Positions 1 through 5,035 of a stretch of 5,734 bases of DNA are shown here, one piece after another (positions within the stretch are counted from its first letter, which is position 1; the number at the start of each line of letters is the position of its first letter). The position numbers and the translations under genes were made by a program. The stretch spans positions 1 through 5,734 of the forward strand of contig MTLR01000079.1 in the NCBI GenBank assembly GCA_002010925.1, written 5' to 3'. The stretch is from Candidatus Bathyarchaeota archaeon JdFR-04. Lineage in GTDB: Archaea > Thermoproteota > Bathyarchaeia > Bathyarchaeales > UBA233. Under the pieces are notes generated by a model, which worked only from the letters and a program-made list of their open reading frames with translations, did not search any database and had not been told where the DNA came from.

Positions 1-1
1 A

Positions 2-1249
2 AGAAGGCTACTCTCAAAGTTCAACTCAAGATTAGGGATTGAAAGGCCAGAAGAGTGGCTGAAATGGCTTGTTTTAGCTACAGACGCCTTTATTGTGCAT
101 AGGAACTCCACTAACAAAAAAACCGTGATAGCTGGCTATCACTGGTTCGGAGATTGGGGGAGAGACACCTTCATATCTTTACCAGGATTGATGCTCATCA
201 CCAACCGGATCCAAGAAGCAAAGGAAGTCTTCCTCACTTTCAAACATCACTGCCATCAAGGGCTCATACCAAATCACTTTCCAGATAAACCTCAACAGCC
301 TCCAGCGTACAACGCGGTAGATGCAACTCTATGGTTCATAAACGCCGTCCTACAGTTCCTAAAATACACAAACGACTTCCAATTTGTTAAAGAAAACCTC
401 TGGGACATCTTAAAGCAAATTGTAGAATGGCATGTGAAGGGAACTTTATATAACATAAAAGTGGATGAAGACGGACTCCTTAAACATGGTTCACAACTAA
501 CGTGGATGGACGTGATGATAGATGGGCAGCCAATAACTCCAAGAGAAGGAAAAGCCGTTGAAATTCAAGCATTATGGTATAACACTTTAAAAATCATGGA
601 GCTACTAGCCACAAAATTCAAAGAGGAAAACAAAGCCAAGGAATACCATTCCATGGCGGAAGAAACTAAAAAAGGATTCAACCAAAAATTCTGGTGCCAA
701 GAAAAAGGACACCTATTCGATATTATATCTGACAATTACAAGGATAACACATTAAGACCAAACCAGATATTCGCAATAGCCCTAGACTTCCCCTTATTAG
801 AAAGGGAAAAAGCGGAAAAGGTAATAGACACGGTTAAAGAGAAACTTTTAACTCCTTATGGCCTAAGAACCCTACCGCCAGATCACTATAACTACGTGGG
901 CACATATCTCGGCGACTTCAGACACAGAGACTTCGCATACCACAACGGAACAGCCTGGGCTTGGCTTCTGGGACCTTTCACAACTGCATATCTGAAAATA
1001 AGAAAACACGAGGCAAAATGGCGAGAATATGCCTTCAAAAACTTTCTGGAAAAACTTTTCCGAGGAAACATTTCAAACGCAGGGCTAGGAAACATTAGCG
1101 AAATATTTGACGGAGACCCCCCGCATAAACCTCGTGGATGCATAGCCCAAGCCTGGAGTGTAGCCGAACCCCTACGAGCTTATGTAGAGGACGTACTGCT
1201 AATTCGTCCGCCCAACGAGAAAAAAGTGTTAGAAATTCTAAGCCACTAA
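2..1249 (+). CDS. Glycogen-debranching enzyme, amylo-alpha-1,6-glucosidase domain (3' part; 5' end outside window)
   Basis: The reading frame is open from base 2 to the TAA at 1247-1249, giving 415 residues of a protein whose start lies off the left edge. It matches the C-terminal (alpha/alpha)6 glucosidase domain of archaeal/bacterial glycogen-debranching enzymes (GDE_C type), which hydrolyse alpha-1,6 branch glucose in glycogen, probably in the cytoplasm. Recognisable blocks are LVLATDAFIVHR (about nt 65-100), GYHWFGDWGRDTF (about 134-172), and near the end NISEIFDGDPPHKPRGC followed by AQAWSVAEPLRAY. The Asp of GRDT and the Glu of SEIFDG are the likely catalytic acid and base by family analogy; this is inference. 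Family members of this type usually also have an N-terminal domain, which would be upstream. The ATG at 95 is internal, because conserved sequence continues before it. The gene converges with galT, two bases away. Family assignment is firm; exact substrate is not proven. Confidence 0.9.
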   Translation, partial: RRLLSKFNSRLGIERPEEWLKWLVLATDAFIVHRNSTNKKTVIAGYHWFGDWGRDTFISLPGLMLITNRIQEAKEVFLTFKHHCHQGLIPNHFPDKPQQPPAYNAVDATLWFINAVLQFLKYTNDFQFVKENLWDILKQIVEWHVKGTLYNIKVDEDGLLKHGSQLTWMDVMIDGQPITPREGKAVEIQALWYNTLKIMELLATKFKEENKAKEYHSMAEETKKGFNQKFWCQEKGHLFDIISDNYKDNTLRPNQIFAIALDFPLLEREKAEKVIDTVKEKLLTPYGLRTLPPDHYNYVGTYLGDFRHRDFAYHNGTAWAWLLGPFTTAYLKIRKHEAKWREYAFKNFLEKLFRGNISNAGLGNISEIFDGDPPHKPRGCIAQAWSVAEPLRAYVEDVLLIRPPNEKKVLEILSH

Positions 1250-1251
1250 CC

Positions 1252-2310
1252 TTATTGTCTTTCTGCTAGATTTTTCTCCTCTTCAGCAACTGCTTTTCGC
1301 AACGCTTCTGCAGCATCTTCGGGAGGAACAGTGTTTATGTAAACTCCAGTACTTTTTTCGAAGCCAGCCCAAATGGCAAGTTTCGGATAAACTTCCAAGT
1401 GCCAATGGTAATACTCCTTTGCCTCGGCTTTTTTGCAAGGTGCTACGTGAAAGCCATAATTGTAAGGCGGATTATTAACAAGCTTTTTTAATGCACCAAG
1501 GCAAACCCTCAAAATTTGGGCAAAAGCCTCCACCTCTCTTTTAGACATACTTGTAAAAGTAGACGCATGTTTTTTGGGGAAAATCCAGAACTCTAAAGAA
1601 TGAACACTCGCCCAAGGGGAAAAGGCAACAAAGCCCCTATTTTCCCAAATAAAACGCTTGCTCTCTTTTTCTTTTTTTATTATGCTACAAAAAGGGCATT
1701 CGCCGTTTTTTCGATAAAGTTTTCGACTAGACATCAGCTCCTCCTTCACTATTGTAGGGGTGAATGGCATAGCTATTATTTGGCTATGAGCATGAGAAAG
1801 GGAAGCACCAGCGTTGATCCCATGATTCCGGAAAACAGAAACATACTCTACATAGGGTTTTGAGGAAAGCTCCTTCGACCGGTCAATATAGGCGTTTACC
1901 ACATGGATAAGCTGTGATAACCTAGCGTTCCCCGGATGCTCGTCATGGCTAGGCGACTCTATTAAAACTTCATGATGCCCAACAGCTTCGGTTAAATGCC
2001 GCATCCGCCCTGCTTTGGAGTTTTCCGGTGGGGTAAAAGCCGGATAAAGGTTAGGCACACAACGAATAAGCCAATTTTTATGTCTAAAACCATTTCTGTC
2101 CTTCTCCTTTCTTAACTTCCCCCGAAATTTCTTGTATATAAGAACCGCTGGGGGGGTCATATACTCCCTCTCCGGACATAAAGGACAAACCTCCCGCTTA
2201 GCCTCAACTGGCGCCTTCATAAAATCCGTTGGACGCCTCTTACGGCCAGTAGCAATAACAACCCAACGATCTAAAAAGTAATCCCTCCGAAGCTCATTAA
2301 ACAACAGCAT
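1252..2310 (-). CDS. galT: Galactose-1-phosphate uridylyltransferase (GalT), HIT superfamily
   Basis: The 352-residue product should exchange UMP between UDP-glucose and galactose-1-phosphate (Leloir pathway). In archaea related enzymes may serve UDP-sugar supply more broadly. Visible signatures: start block NELRRDYFLDRWVVIATGRKRRPTDF (split here only as a landmark, residues 5-30), zinc-type CPLC at C42/C45, GHHE at 111-114, the active-site HAHSQ at 173-177 with H175 as the presumed uridylylated nucleophile, a second CPFC at C205/C208, and YHWHLEVYP at 301-309, the equivalent of the second metal-site HxH. Length fits the family (about 330-350). The frame stays open upstream to 2493, but those residues are unlike GalT and run antisense through a tRNA gene, so I start at ATG 2310-2308. 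GGAAGGG abuts this ATG with no spacer, so a TTG six bases downstream (2304-2302) remains an alternative start. A TATA-like element lies about 46-53 bases upstream. The gene is convergent with the debranching enzyme. Confidence 0.93.
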   Translation of the reverse strand: MLLFNELRRDYFLDRWVVIATGRKRRPTDFMKAPVEAKREVCPLCPEREYMTPPAVLIYKKFRGKLRKEKDRNGFRHKNWLIRCVPNLYPAFTPPENSKAGRMRHLTEAVGHHEVLIESPSHDEHPGNARLSQLIHVVNAYIDRSKELSSKPYVEYVSVFRNHGINAGASLSHAHSQIIAMPFTPTIVKEELMSSRKLYRKNGECPFCSIIKKEKESKRFIWENRGFVAFSPWASVHSLEFWIFPKKHASTFTSMSKREVEAFAQILRVCLGALKKLVNNPPYNYGFHVAPCKKAEAKEYYHWHLEVYPKLAIWAGFEKSTGVYINTVPPEDAAEALRKAVAEEEKNLAERQ

Positions 2311-2355
2311 CCCTTCCAAACAGTCCACACGAACCAAACACCTACAAACAACAAC

Positions 2356-2363
2356 ATATATAA
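2356..2363. promoter_or_regulatory. Symmetric TATA element between galT and tRNA-Ser
   Basis: ATATATAA lies between two divergent genes. Read on the minus strand it is TTATATAT preceded by GGAAAA, a good archaeal BRE-TATA arrangement; initiation about 25 bases on would fall near 2332, leaving a leader of roughly 20 nt before galT. Read on the plus strand, initiation would fall near 2384-2388, about 10-14 nt upstream of the mature tRNA 5' end. No other good TATA box is visible between 2311 and 2397. Sequence pattern only; no start-site data. Confidence 0.5.
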
Positions 2364-2417
2364 TTTTCCACACACCAAACCAAGAGTGAACCTTAAAGCC
2401 GGGGTGGCAGAGCGGAA

Positions 2418-2435
2418 AACCAATAGGAAACGCAA
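2418..2435 (+). other. Probable small intron in the tRNA-Ser D-loop (about 18 nt)
   Basis: Between G19 (2415) and position 22 (2436) there are 20 bases where 2-5 are expected. A relaxed bulge-helix-bulge can be drawn: GCG (2412-2414) pairs with CGC (2431-2433) plus an inner G2415-A2430 mismatch, with bulges AA/A at 2416-2418 and AA/A at 2434-2436. Removing 2418-2435 leaves a 7-base D-loop AGCGGAA. Because both borders lie in runs of A, several cut registers give the same product, so exact ends are uncertain. The outer helix does not abut the central helix perfectly (G2410 and A2411 unpaired), so this is a non-canonical motif. Confidence 0.55.
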
Positions 2436-2451
2436 ATGCGCTGGCCTCGAG

Positions 2452-2492
2452 ATCACCAAGTAAGCCTAGCAAAAATGGGGGCTGGAAGAGCA
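2452..2492 (+). other. Canonical 37/38 intron of tRNA-Ser(CGA) (41 nt)
   Basis: The anticodon loop is interrupted one base 3' of the anticodon, the usual archaeal site. A bulge-helix-bulge forms from CTCG (2446-2449) with AGAG (2487-2490), three Watson-Crick pairs plus a G2449-A2487 mismatch. The 3-nt bulges are AGA (2450-2452) and CAA (2491-2493). Cutting after the second base of each bulge removes 2452-2492 and joins G37 to A38, restoring the seven-base loop CTCGAGA on the CTGGC/GCCAG stem. Within the intron AGCC (2463-2466) can pair with GGCT (2480-2483). Ends follow from restoring the loop and from the motif. Confidence 0.85.
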
Positions 2493-2582
2493 AGCCAGTG
2501 GCGCCTCGGGCGCCTCAGGGGTTCAAATCCCCTCCCCGGCGCCAAACTACATAAACTTGTTTAAATCTTTAGTTATGCGTAA

Positions 2583-2615
2583 AGTTTCCTCCACAATCCA
2601 TATAAAACGGAAACT
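2583..2615. repeat. Inverted repeat AGTTTCC / GGAAACT flanking a TATA box
   Basis: AGTTTCC (2583-2589) and GGAAACT (2609-2615) are exact 7-base inverted copies, 19 bases apart, with TATAAAA (2601-2607) between them and next to the right arm. An AAAGTTT heptamer starts the left arm (2581-2587) and recurs at 2618-2624. The placement around the promoter of the VOC gene would suit an operator, but 7-base arms can arise by chance in A/T-rich DNA. Confidence 0.3.
2601..2607 (+). promoter_or_regulatory. TATA box for the VOC-family gene
   Basis: TATAAAA stands in the 114-base gap after the tRNA gene. Initiation about 25 bases downstream would be near 2630, giving a leader of about 16 nt to ATG 2646 or 29 nt to TTG 2659. 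The rest of the gap holds no clear hairpin; T-rich bits after the tRNA (2558-2573) may end its transcript. Confidence 0.4.
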
Positions 2616-2658
2616 CTAAAGTTTGGATGGGATTGGCATTGAAAGATGAGAGTTATAT

Positions 2659-2994
2659 TTGTCATATAATTATCCATCAAAGAATCATCAAAAATCAAAG
2701 AGGTTTTATGAGAAGGTTTTTGGCTGGAAAGTTGAGCCACAGCCAGGAACAACTTCTTTAGACGTTCTTCCGACTTCTGGAAAGGGAATCAGTGCGGAGT
2801 TAAACCTTGAAGAAAATACTATAGTTCCTTCCATATACACTGTTAATATTGAGGCAACACTGAAGAGAATTGAGAAGTTAGGTGGGGTGATTTTGAAGAA
2901 CAAAACACCTATTGGAGAACAAGGGGAACATGGATATTTTGCATTGTTTAAAGACCCCAACGGAAACAAGATGTGCCTATATTCCAAAAAGTAA
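2659..2994 (+). CDS. VOC-family (glyoxalase/bleomycin-resistance fold) protein, possibly 5'-frameshifted
   Basis: The 111-residue product has the marks of a short single-unit vicinal-oxygen-chelate protein: KRFYEKVFGWKVE (residues 14-26), SIYTVNIEATLKRIEKLGG (58-76), a KTPIGEQGEHGYFALFKDPNGN stretch (82-103) and a closing CLYSKK. The substrate cannot be told. The Glu often found after GNxxxL as a metal ligand is absent, so classic glyoxalase I activity is doubtful. The longest in-frame start is TTG 2659, with a weak GATGAG (2645-2650) upstream. The product then begins MSYNYP, lacking about four residues of the usual first strand (family pattern xxIxHFEIP). An ATG at 2646 in another frame encodes MRVIF, which would supply exactly this piece if one base were dropped around 2661. 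Either the TTG start is used, or the gene carries a one-base insertion. It stands alone between the tRNA and an A/T-rich spacer. Confidence 0.75.
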   Translation: MSYNYPSKNHQKSKRFYEKVFGWKVEPQPGTTSLDVLPTSGKGISAELNLEENTIVPSIYTVNIEATLKRIEKLGGVILKNKTPIGEQGEHGYFALFKDPNGNKMCLYSKK

Positions 2995-3275
2995 AAAGAA
3001 TAGAAGAGTGTTTTGAAGCAGTTCTACATCCAGAGGAATTTGTTCCTGTAATACAACATAAGTTCGAGTTTCCTATAACATAGATGGTAATTTTTGACTG
3101 AAATTAAACCAAGTAAACGAATAAGAAGTGCTTGAAATAACGTTTTTGAACGAAAACGATGGATTTTAAAAATTTTAAAACTAAAATAAACTTTTTTAGA
3201 AGATTTAGAATAAAAATAAACGAAAAAACGCTTTTATTTTAGTTTTCTCCAGATATTAGATAGGGAGGTGGAAAA
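2995..3275 (+). other. A/T-rich intergenic spacer with a possible short gene remnant and the promoter of the next gene
   Basis: No complete gene is visible here. From about 3000 to the TAG at 3081-3083 one frame reads IEECFEAVLHPEEF followed by VPVIQHKFEFPIT. It looks coding and resembles, from memory, the HPEEF start of squalene synthase-type proteins, but it stops at once and has no good start. The rest is very A/T-rich: TTTTAAAAATTTTAAAA at 3164-3180, and AAAATAAAC twice (3183-3191, 3213-3221). The last 55 bases carry the promoter and ribosome binding site of the gene at 3276. Confidence 0.4.
3221..3270 (+). promoter_or_regulatory. BRE/TATA candidate and strong Shine-Dalgarno for the secreted-protein gene
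   Basis: CGAAAAAACG (3221-3230) followed by CTTTTATTTT (3231-3240) resembles an archaeal BRE plus TATA box. Initiation about 26 bases on would be near 3262, just before GGGAGGTG (3263-3270), a near-perfect Shine-Dalgarno sequence five bases ahead of ATG 3276. The Shine-Dalgarno is clear and fixes the start; the TATA call is tentative. Confidence 0.6.
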
Positions 3276-3887
3276 ATGGACTCGAAATTCGTAAGCGCTC
3301 TTGCGATTTTCACGGTTTCAGTAATATTGATCGGGCTTCCTGCATGGGCAGCAGTGAAGGCACAATCTTCTAACGGAACTTTAGGCAAGGACATTGCAGA
3401 AACGTTTCGCAGTGTTATAAAGAAACACCAAAACAACATCAAAGAGTTTATACTTGAAACCAGGCTTTCCGTAGCAAACACAACCCAGGCAAAACTTGAG
3501 GTCATAGACTTCTACATAAACGAGTCTCTCAGAACAGAAATCGAAGAAGTCAAAAAGAGGCGAGCAGAATTAGTCGCCGCGTTGCAAGCTGGTGAAATAG
3601 ACAATGAAACTTTCACTATGGAAATGAGAGACTTGACAAGCGATTTGGTTGATGTCGCTAAAAAGTTAGGAATAATAGGGGAGAAACTTCATGCCTTGAG
3701 CGAAGATTTAGCTGAAGACCTTAAAACTAGGGCAGAGCAACTAACTGGGGAACTAGAAGATTTTTCAGACGAAATAACCTCAGTAGCGGAGGCAGTAGCC
3801 GACGAGATGAGGAACAGAGATTTACCAGTTCCAGAAATGCCAGTAGAACCAGATATACCAAGCGCTCCACAAACAAATATTCCATAA
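3276..3887 (+). CDS. Secreted, helical (coiled-coil-like) protein of unknown function
   Basis: I do not recognise this 203-residue protein. Residues 5-26 form a hydrophobic segment, and PAWAAVKAQS (22-31) offers signal-peptidase sites ending in AxA-like triplets, so it is probably exported or kept as an N-terminal anchor. Residues 37-180 are charged and almost free of Pro and Gly, with many Glu, Lys, Leu and Ala in heptad-like spacing (for example LRTEIEEVKKRRAELVAAL, 85-103), suggesting long helices. The tail (183-203) is proline-rich: PVPEMPVEPDIPSAP. There are no cysteines. Four N-glycosylation sequons (N33, N68, N82, N110) fit an extracytoplasmic location. ATG 3276 follows a strong Shine-Dalgarno sequence. 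A pyrimidine-rich tract and a new TATA box follow, so it is probably a single-gene transcript. Its neighbour is a membrane-anchored winged-helix protein, so a role at the cell surface linked to that sensor is possible but unproven. Confidence 0.8.
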   Translation: MDSKFVSALAIFTVSVILIGLPAWAAVKAQSSNGTLGKDIAETFRSVIKKHQNNIKEFILETRLSVANTTQAKLEVIDFYINESLRTEIEEVKKRRAELVAALQAGEIDNETFTMEMRDLTSDLVDVAKKLGIIGEKLHALSEDLAEDLKTRAEQLTGELEDFSDEITSVAEAVADEMRNRDLPVPEMPVEPDIPSAPQTNIP

Positions 3888-3912
3888 CCTTACATACAAA
3901 CGTGTGAAAAAA

Positions 3913-3958
3913 TCTATTCTTTATTTCTCTTTATATTTTCTTTCCATATTTTCTCTCC
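3913..3958 (+). terminator. Pyrimidine-rich terminator tract after the secreted-protein gene
   Basis: Starting 26 bases after the stop codon, nearly 50 bases are mostly T and C on the coding strand (TCTATTCTTTATTTCTC and similar), with several runs of three to four T. Archaeal RNA polymerase stops at T-rich tracts without needing a hairpin, and none is visible. The tract overlaps the likely promoter of the next gene. Confidence 0.5.
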
Positions 3959-3989
3959 ACACTCTTTAAATACACTAAAAATAGGAGAG
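3930..3989 (+). promoter_or_regulatory. TATA candidates and Shine-Dalgarno for the membrane winged-helix gene
   Basis: Two TATA candidates are present: TTTATATTTT (3930-3939), predicting initiation near 3960 and a leader of about 39 nt, and TTTAAATA (3965-3972), predicting initiation near 3994 and an almost leaderless mRNA. GGAGAG (3984-3989) lies nine bases before ATG 3999 and favours the upstream TATA box, since otherwise the Shine-Dalgarno would not be transcribed. Confidence 0.5.
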
Positions 3990-3998
3990 AGCTTGTTG

Positions 3999-4997
3999 AT
4001 GATCATGAAAACCAAAGCGTTTATGGGGCTACTTCTAGTTTTATTAATTAACGCCTTTTATTTTAATGCGGTCTTTTGCCAAGATCAACTTGAAGAATAT
4101 ACATCAACTAAAATAGAAGTACGTGCAGATGGTTCGGCCACTTGGATTATTGAGCGAAGGTTTCTTCTGAAAACAGAGGAGGATATTTCAATCTTTGAAC
4201 AATATATTTTGGAGTTTGAGTCTCAGAAAGACGCTTATCTGGAGGATTTCTCCAACAAGACGCAGGAGCTTGTAAATAGAGCCAAGATAATTACAGGTAG
4301 AAACATGAGAGCTGAAAACTTTCAAATAACTATTGACACCATTCAAACAGCCACCGCCCATTATGGAATCATAATATATCAATTTGACTGGATAGGATTC
4401 GCAAAGCTCGGAGATAATCAGATAACCATAGGAGATGTATTTGAAGGAGGCTTTTACCTTTACAAAGACGAAACATTAACGGTAAAGTATCCTAAAGGCT
4501 ACATTGTCGCCACCGTGTCGCCCACCCCGGACGACCACATAGAGTCTGATAGAACTCTGATTTGGTATGGGTACAGAAACTTCGGCGCTGGAGAACCTAG
4601 GGTAACGCTGGAAAGTGAAACCCCGAACATTTTGAGCATTCTACAAGATAACTTATTCATTGTTACCGGATTGCTTATTTTAGCAGGCGTAGGCTTTGCT
4701 TTTTTCTATTTCCTCAAATCCAAGAAGAAACGTAAGAAGGGCGGAAACGTCGACGATCTTCTTCTGCAAGCTACGCTTAAAAAGATGGAGGACGATGAGG
4801 AAAAAGTAATCAGGCTCCTAGAATCTGCTGGAGGACGGCTATTTCAGTCGCTTATAGCTAAATACTGCGGCTTCTCAGCCGCGAAGACTAGTGAGCTTTT
4901 AGCGACCATGGAAAATAAAGGAATCATTACTAGACGGAAAAAAGGAAGAGAGAAATTGGTGACTCTGATCAAACGGAACGCGGAACAAGGCAAATAA
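3999..4997 (+). CDS. Membrane-anchored protein: extracytoplasmic domain, one TM helix, cytoplasmic winged HTH
   Basis: The 332-residue protein starts with a signal peptide (residues 3-28, ending NAVFCQ). An extracytoplasmic domain of about 185 residues follows, opening with YTSTKIEVRADGSATWIIERRF (34-55), the strand pattern seen in archaeal DUF4897/DUF7345-like sensors; it has one sequon (N86). A hydrophobic helix (218-239) is followed by the stop-transfer stretch KSKKKRKK (240-247). The cytoplasmic end (265-327) is a winged helix-turn-helix of the DUF7343/MarR-like kind: EEKVIRLLESAGGR, then SAAKTSELLATMENKGII and a basic wing TRRKKGREKL. By architecture it is a one-piece membrane-tethered transcription regulator; ligand and targets are unknown. 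In-frame TTG 3993, TTG 3996 and ATG 4005 are alternative starts; ATG 3999 sits nine bases after GGAGAG. It converges on the PLP enzyme gene 38 bases away. Domain family names are from memory. Confidence 0.85.
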   Translation: MIMKTKAFMGLLLVLLINAFYFNAVFCQDQLEEYTSTKIEVRADGSATWIIERRFLLKTEEDISIFEQYILEFESQKDAYLEDFSNKTQELVNRAKIITGRNMRAENFQITIDTIQTATAHYGIIIYQFDWIGFAKLGDNQITIGDVFEGGFYLYKDETLTVKYPKGYIVATVSPTPDDHIESDRTLIWYGYRNFGAGEPRVTLESETPNILSILQDNLFIVTGLLILAGVGFAFFYFLKSKKKRKKGGNVDDLLLQATLKKMEDDEEKVIRLLESAGGRLFQSLIAKYCGFSAAKTSELLATMENKGIITRRKKGREKLVTLIKRNAEQGK

Positions 4998-5035
4998 CAA
5001 GCGGGGTATATCTTTAGCAAGAGCGTTTTCTGCTA

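Larger units (their letters stand above)
2398..2544 (+). tRNA. tRNA-Ser(CGA), with introns in the D-loop and anticodon loop, CCA encoded
   Basis: The acceptor stem pairs GCCGGGG (2398-2404) with CCCCGGC (2534-2540), followed by discriminator G2541 (usual for archaeal serine tRNA) and encoded CCA (2542-2544). The T arm is AGGGG-TTCAAAT-CCCCT (2517-2533). A long class II variable arm folds GGCGCC (2500-2505) on GGCGCC (2509-2514) with a TCG loop. The anticodon stem is CTGGC (2441-2445) with GCCAG (2494-2498); after intron removal the loop reads CTCGAGA with anticodon CGA (2448-2450), decoding UCG. The D stem pairs GCA (2407-2409) with TGC (2437-2439), with a G13-A22 mismatch. The D-loop as encoded is far too long (25 nt, 2411-2435), which suggests a second intron. 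With both introns removed the tRNA is about 85 nt plus CCA, normal for tRNA-Ser. Identity is firm. Confidence 0.93.

Noticed and set aside
892..1143. 83-codon open frame on the minus strand
   Set aside because: It lies wholly inside the conserved debranching-enzyme gene on the other strand and has no family features.
1600..1863. 87-codon open frame on the plus strand
   Set aside because: It is antisense to the GalT active-site region and has low-complexity, unprotein-like composition.
2271..2459. 62-codon open frame on the minus strand
   Set aside because: It overlaps the galT start in another frame and the tRNA gene; it has no ribosome binding site or recognisable sequence.
2311..2493. N-terminal extension of galT by 61 residues up to an ATG at 2493
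   Set aside because: The extra residues are unlike any GalT N-terminus and would be encoded antisense through the tRNA-Ser gene and the promoter; family homology begins at NELRRD just after ATG 2310.
2398..2544. Reading the tRNA as tRNA-Leu
   Set aside because: The anticodon after intron removal is CGA and the discriminator base is G, as in archaeal serine tRNA; leucine tRNAs carry A there and a different anticodon.
2706..2987. 93-codon open frame on the minus strand
   Set aside because: It is a shadow of the VOC-family gene, which has clear homology on the plus strand.
3239..3505. 88-codon open frame on the minus strand
   Set aside because: It is antisense to the signal peptide and helical start of the secreted-protein gene, which has a strong Shine-Dalgarno.
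4188..4382. 64-codon open frame on the minus strand
   Set aside because: It lies antisense within the membrane winged-helix gene and has no supporting signal.
4998..5035. Hairpin terminator between the convergent winged-helix and PLP-enzyme genes (AGCA/TGCT)
   Set aside because: Only four base pairs form and no T-run follows on either strand, so there is nothing to support a terminator call.
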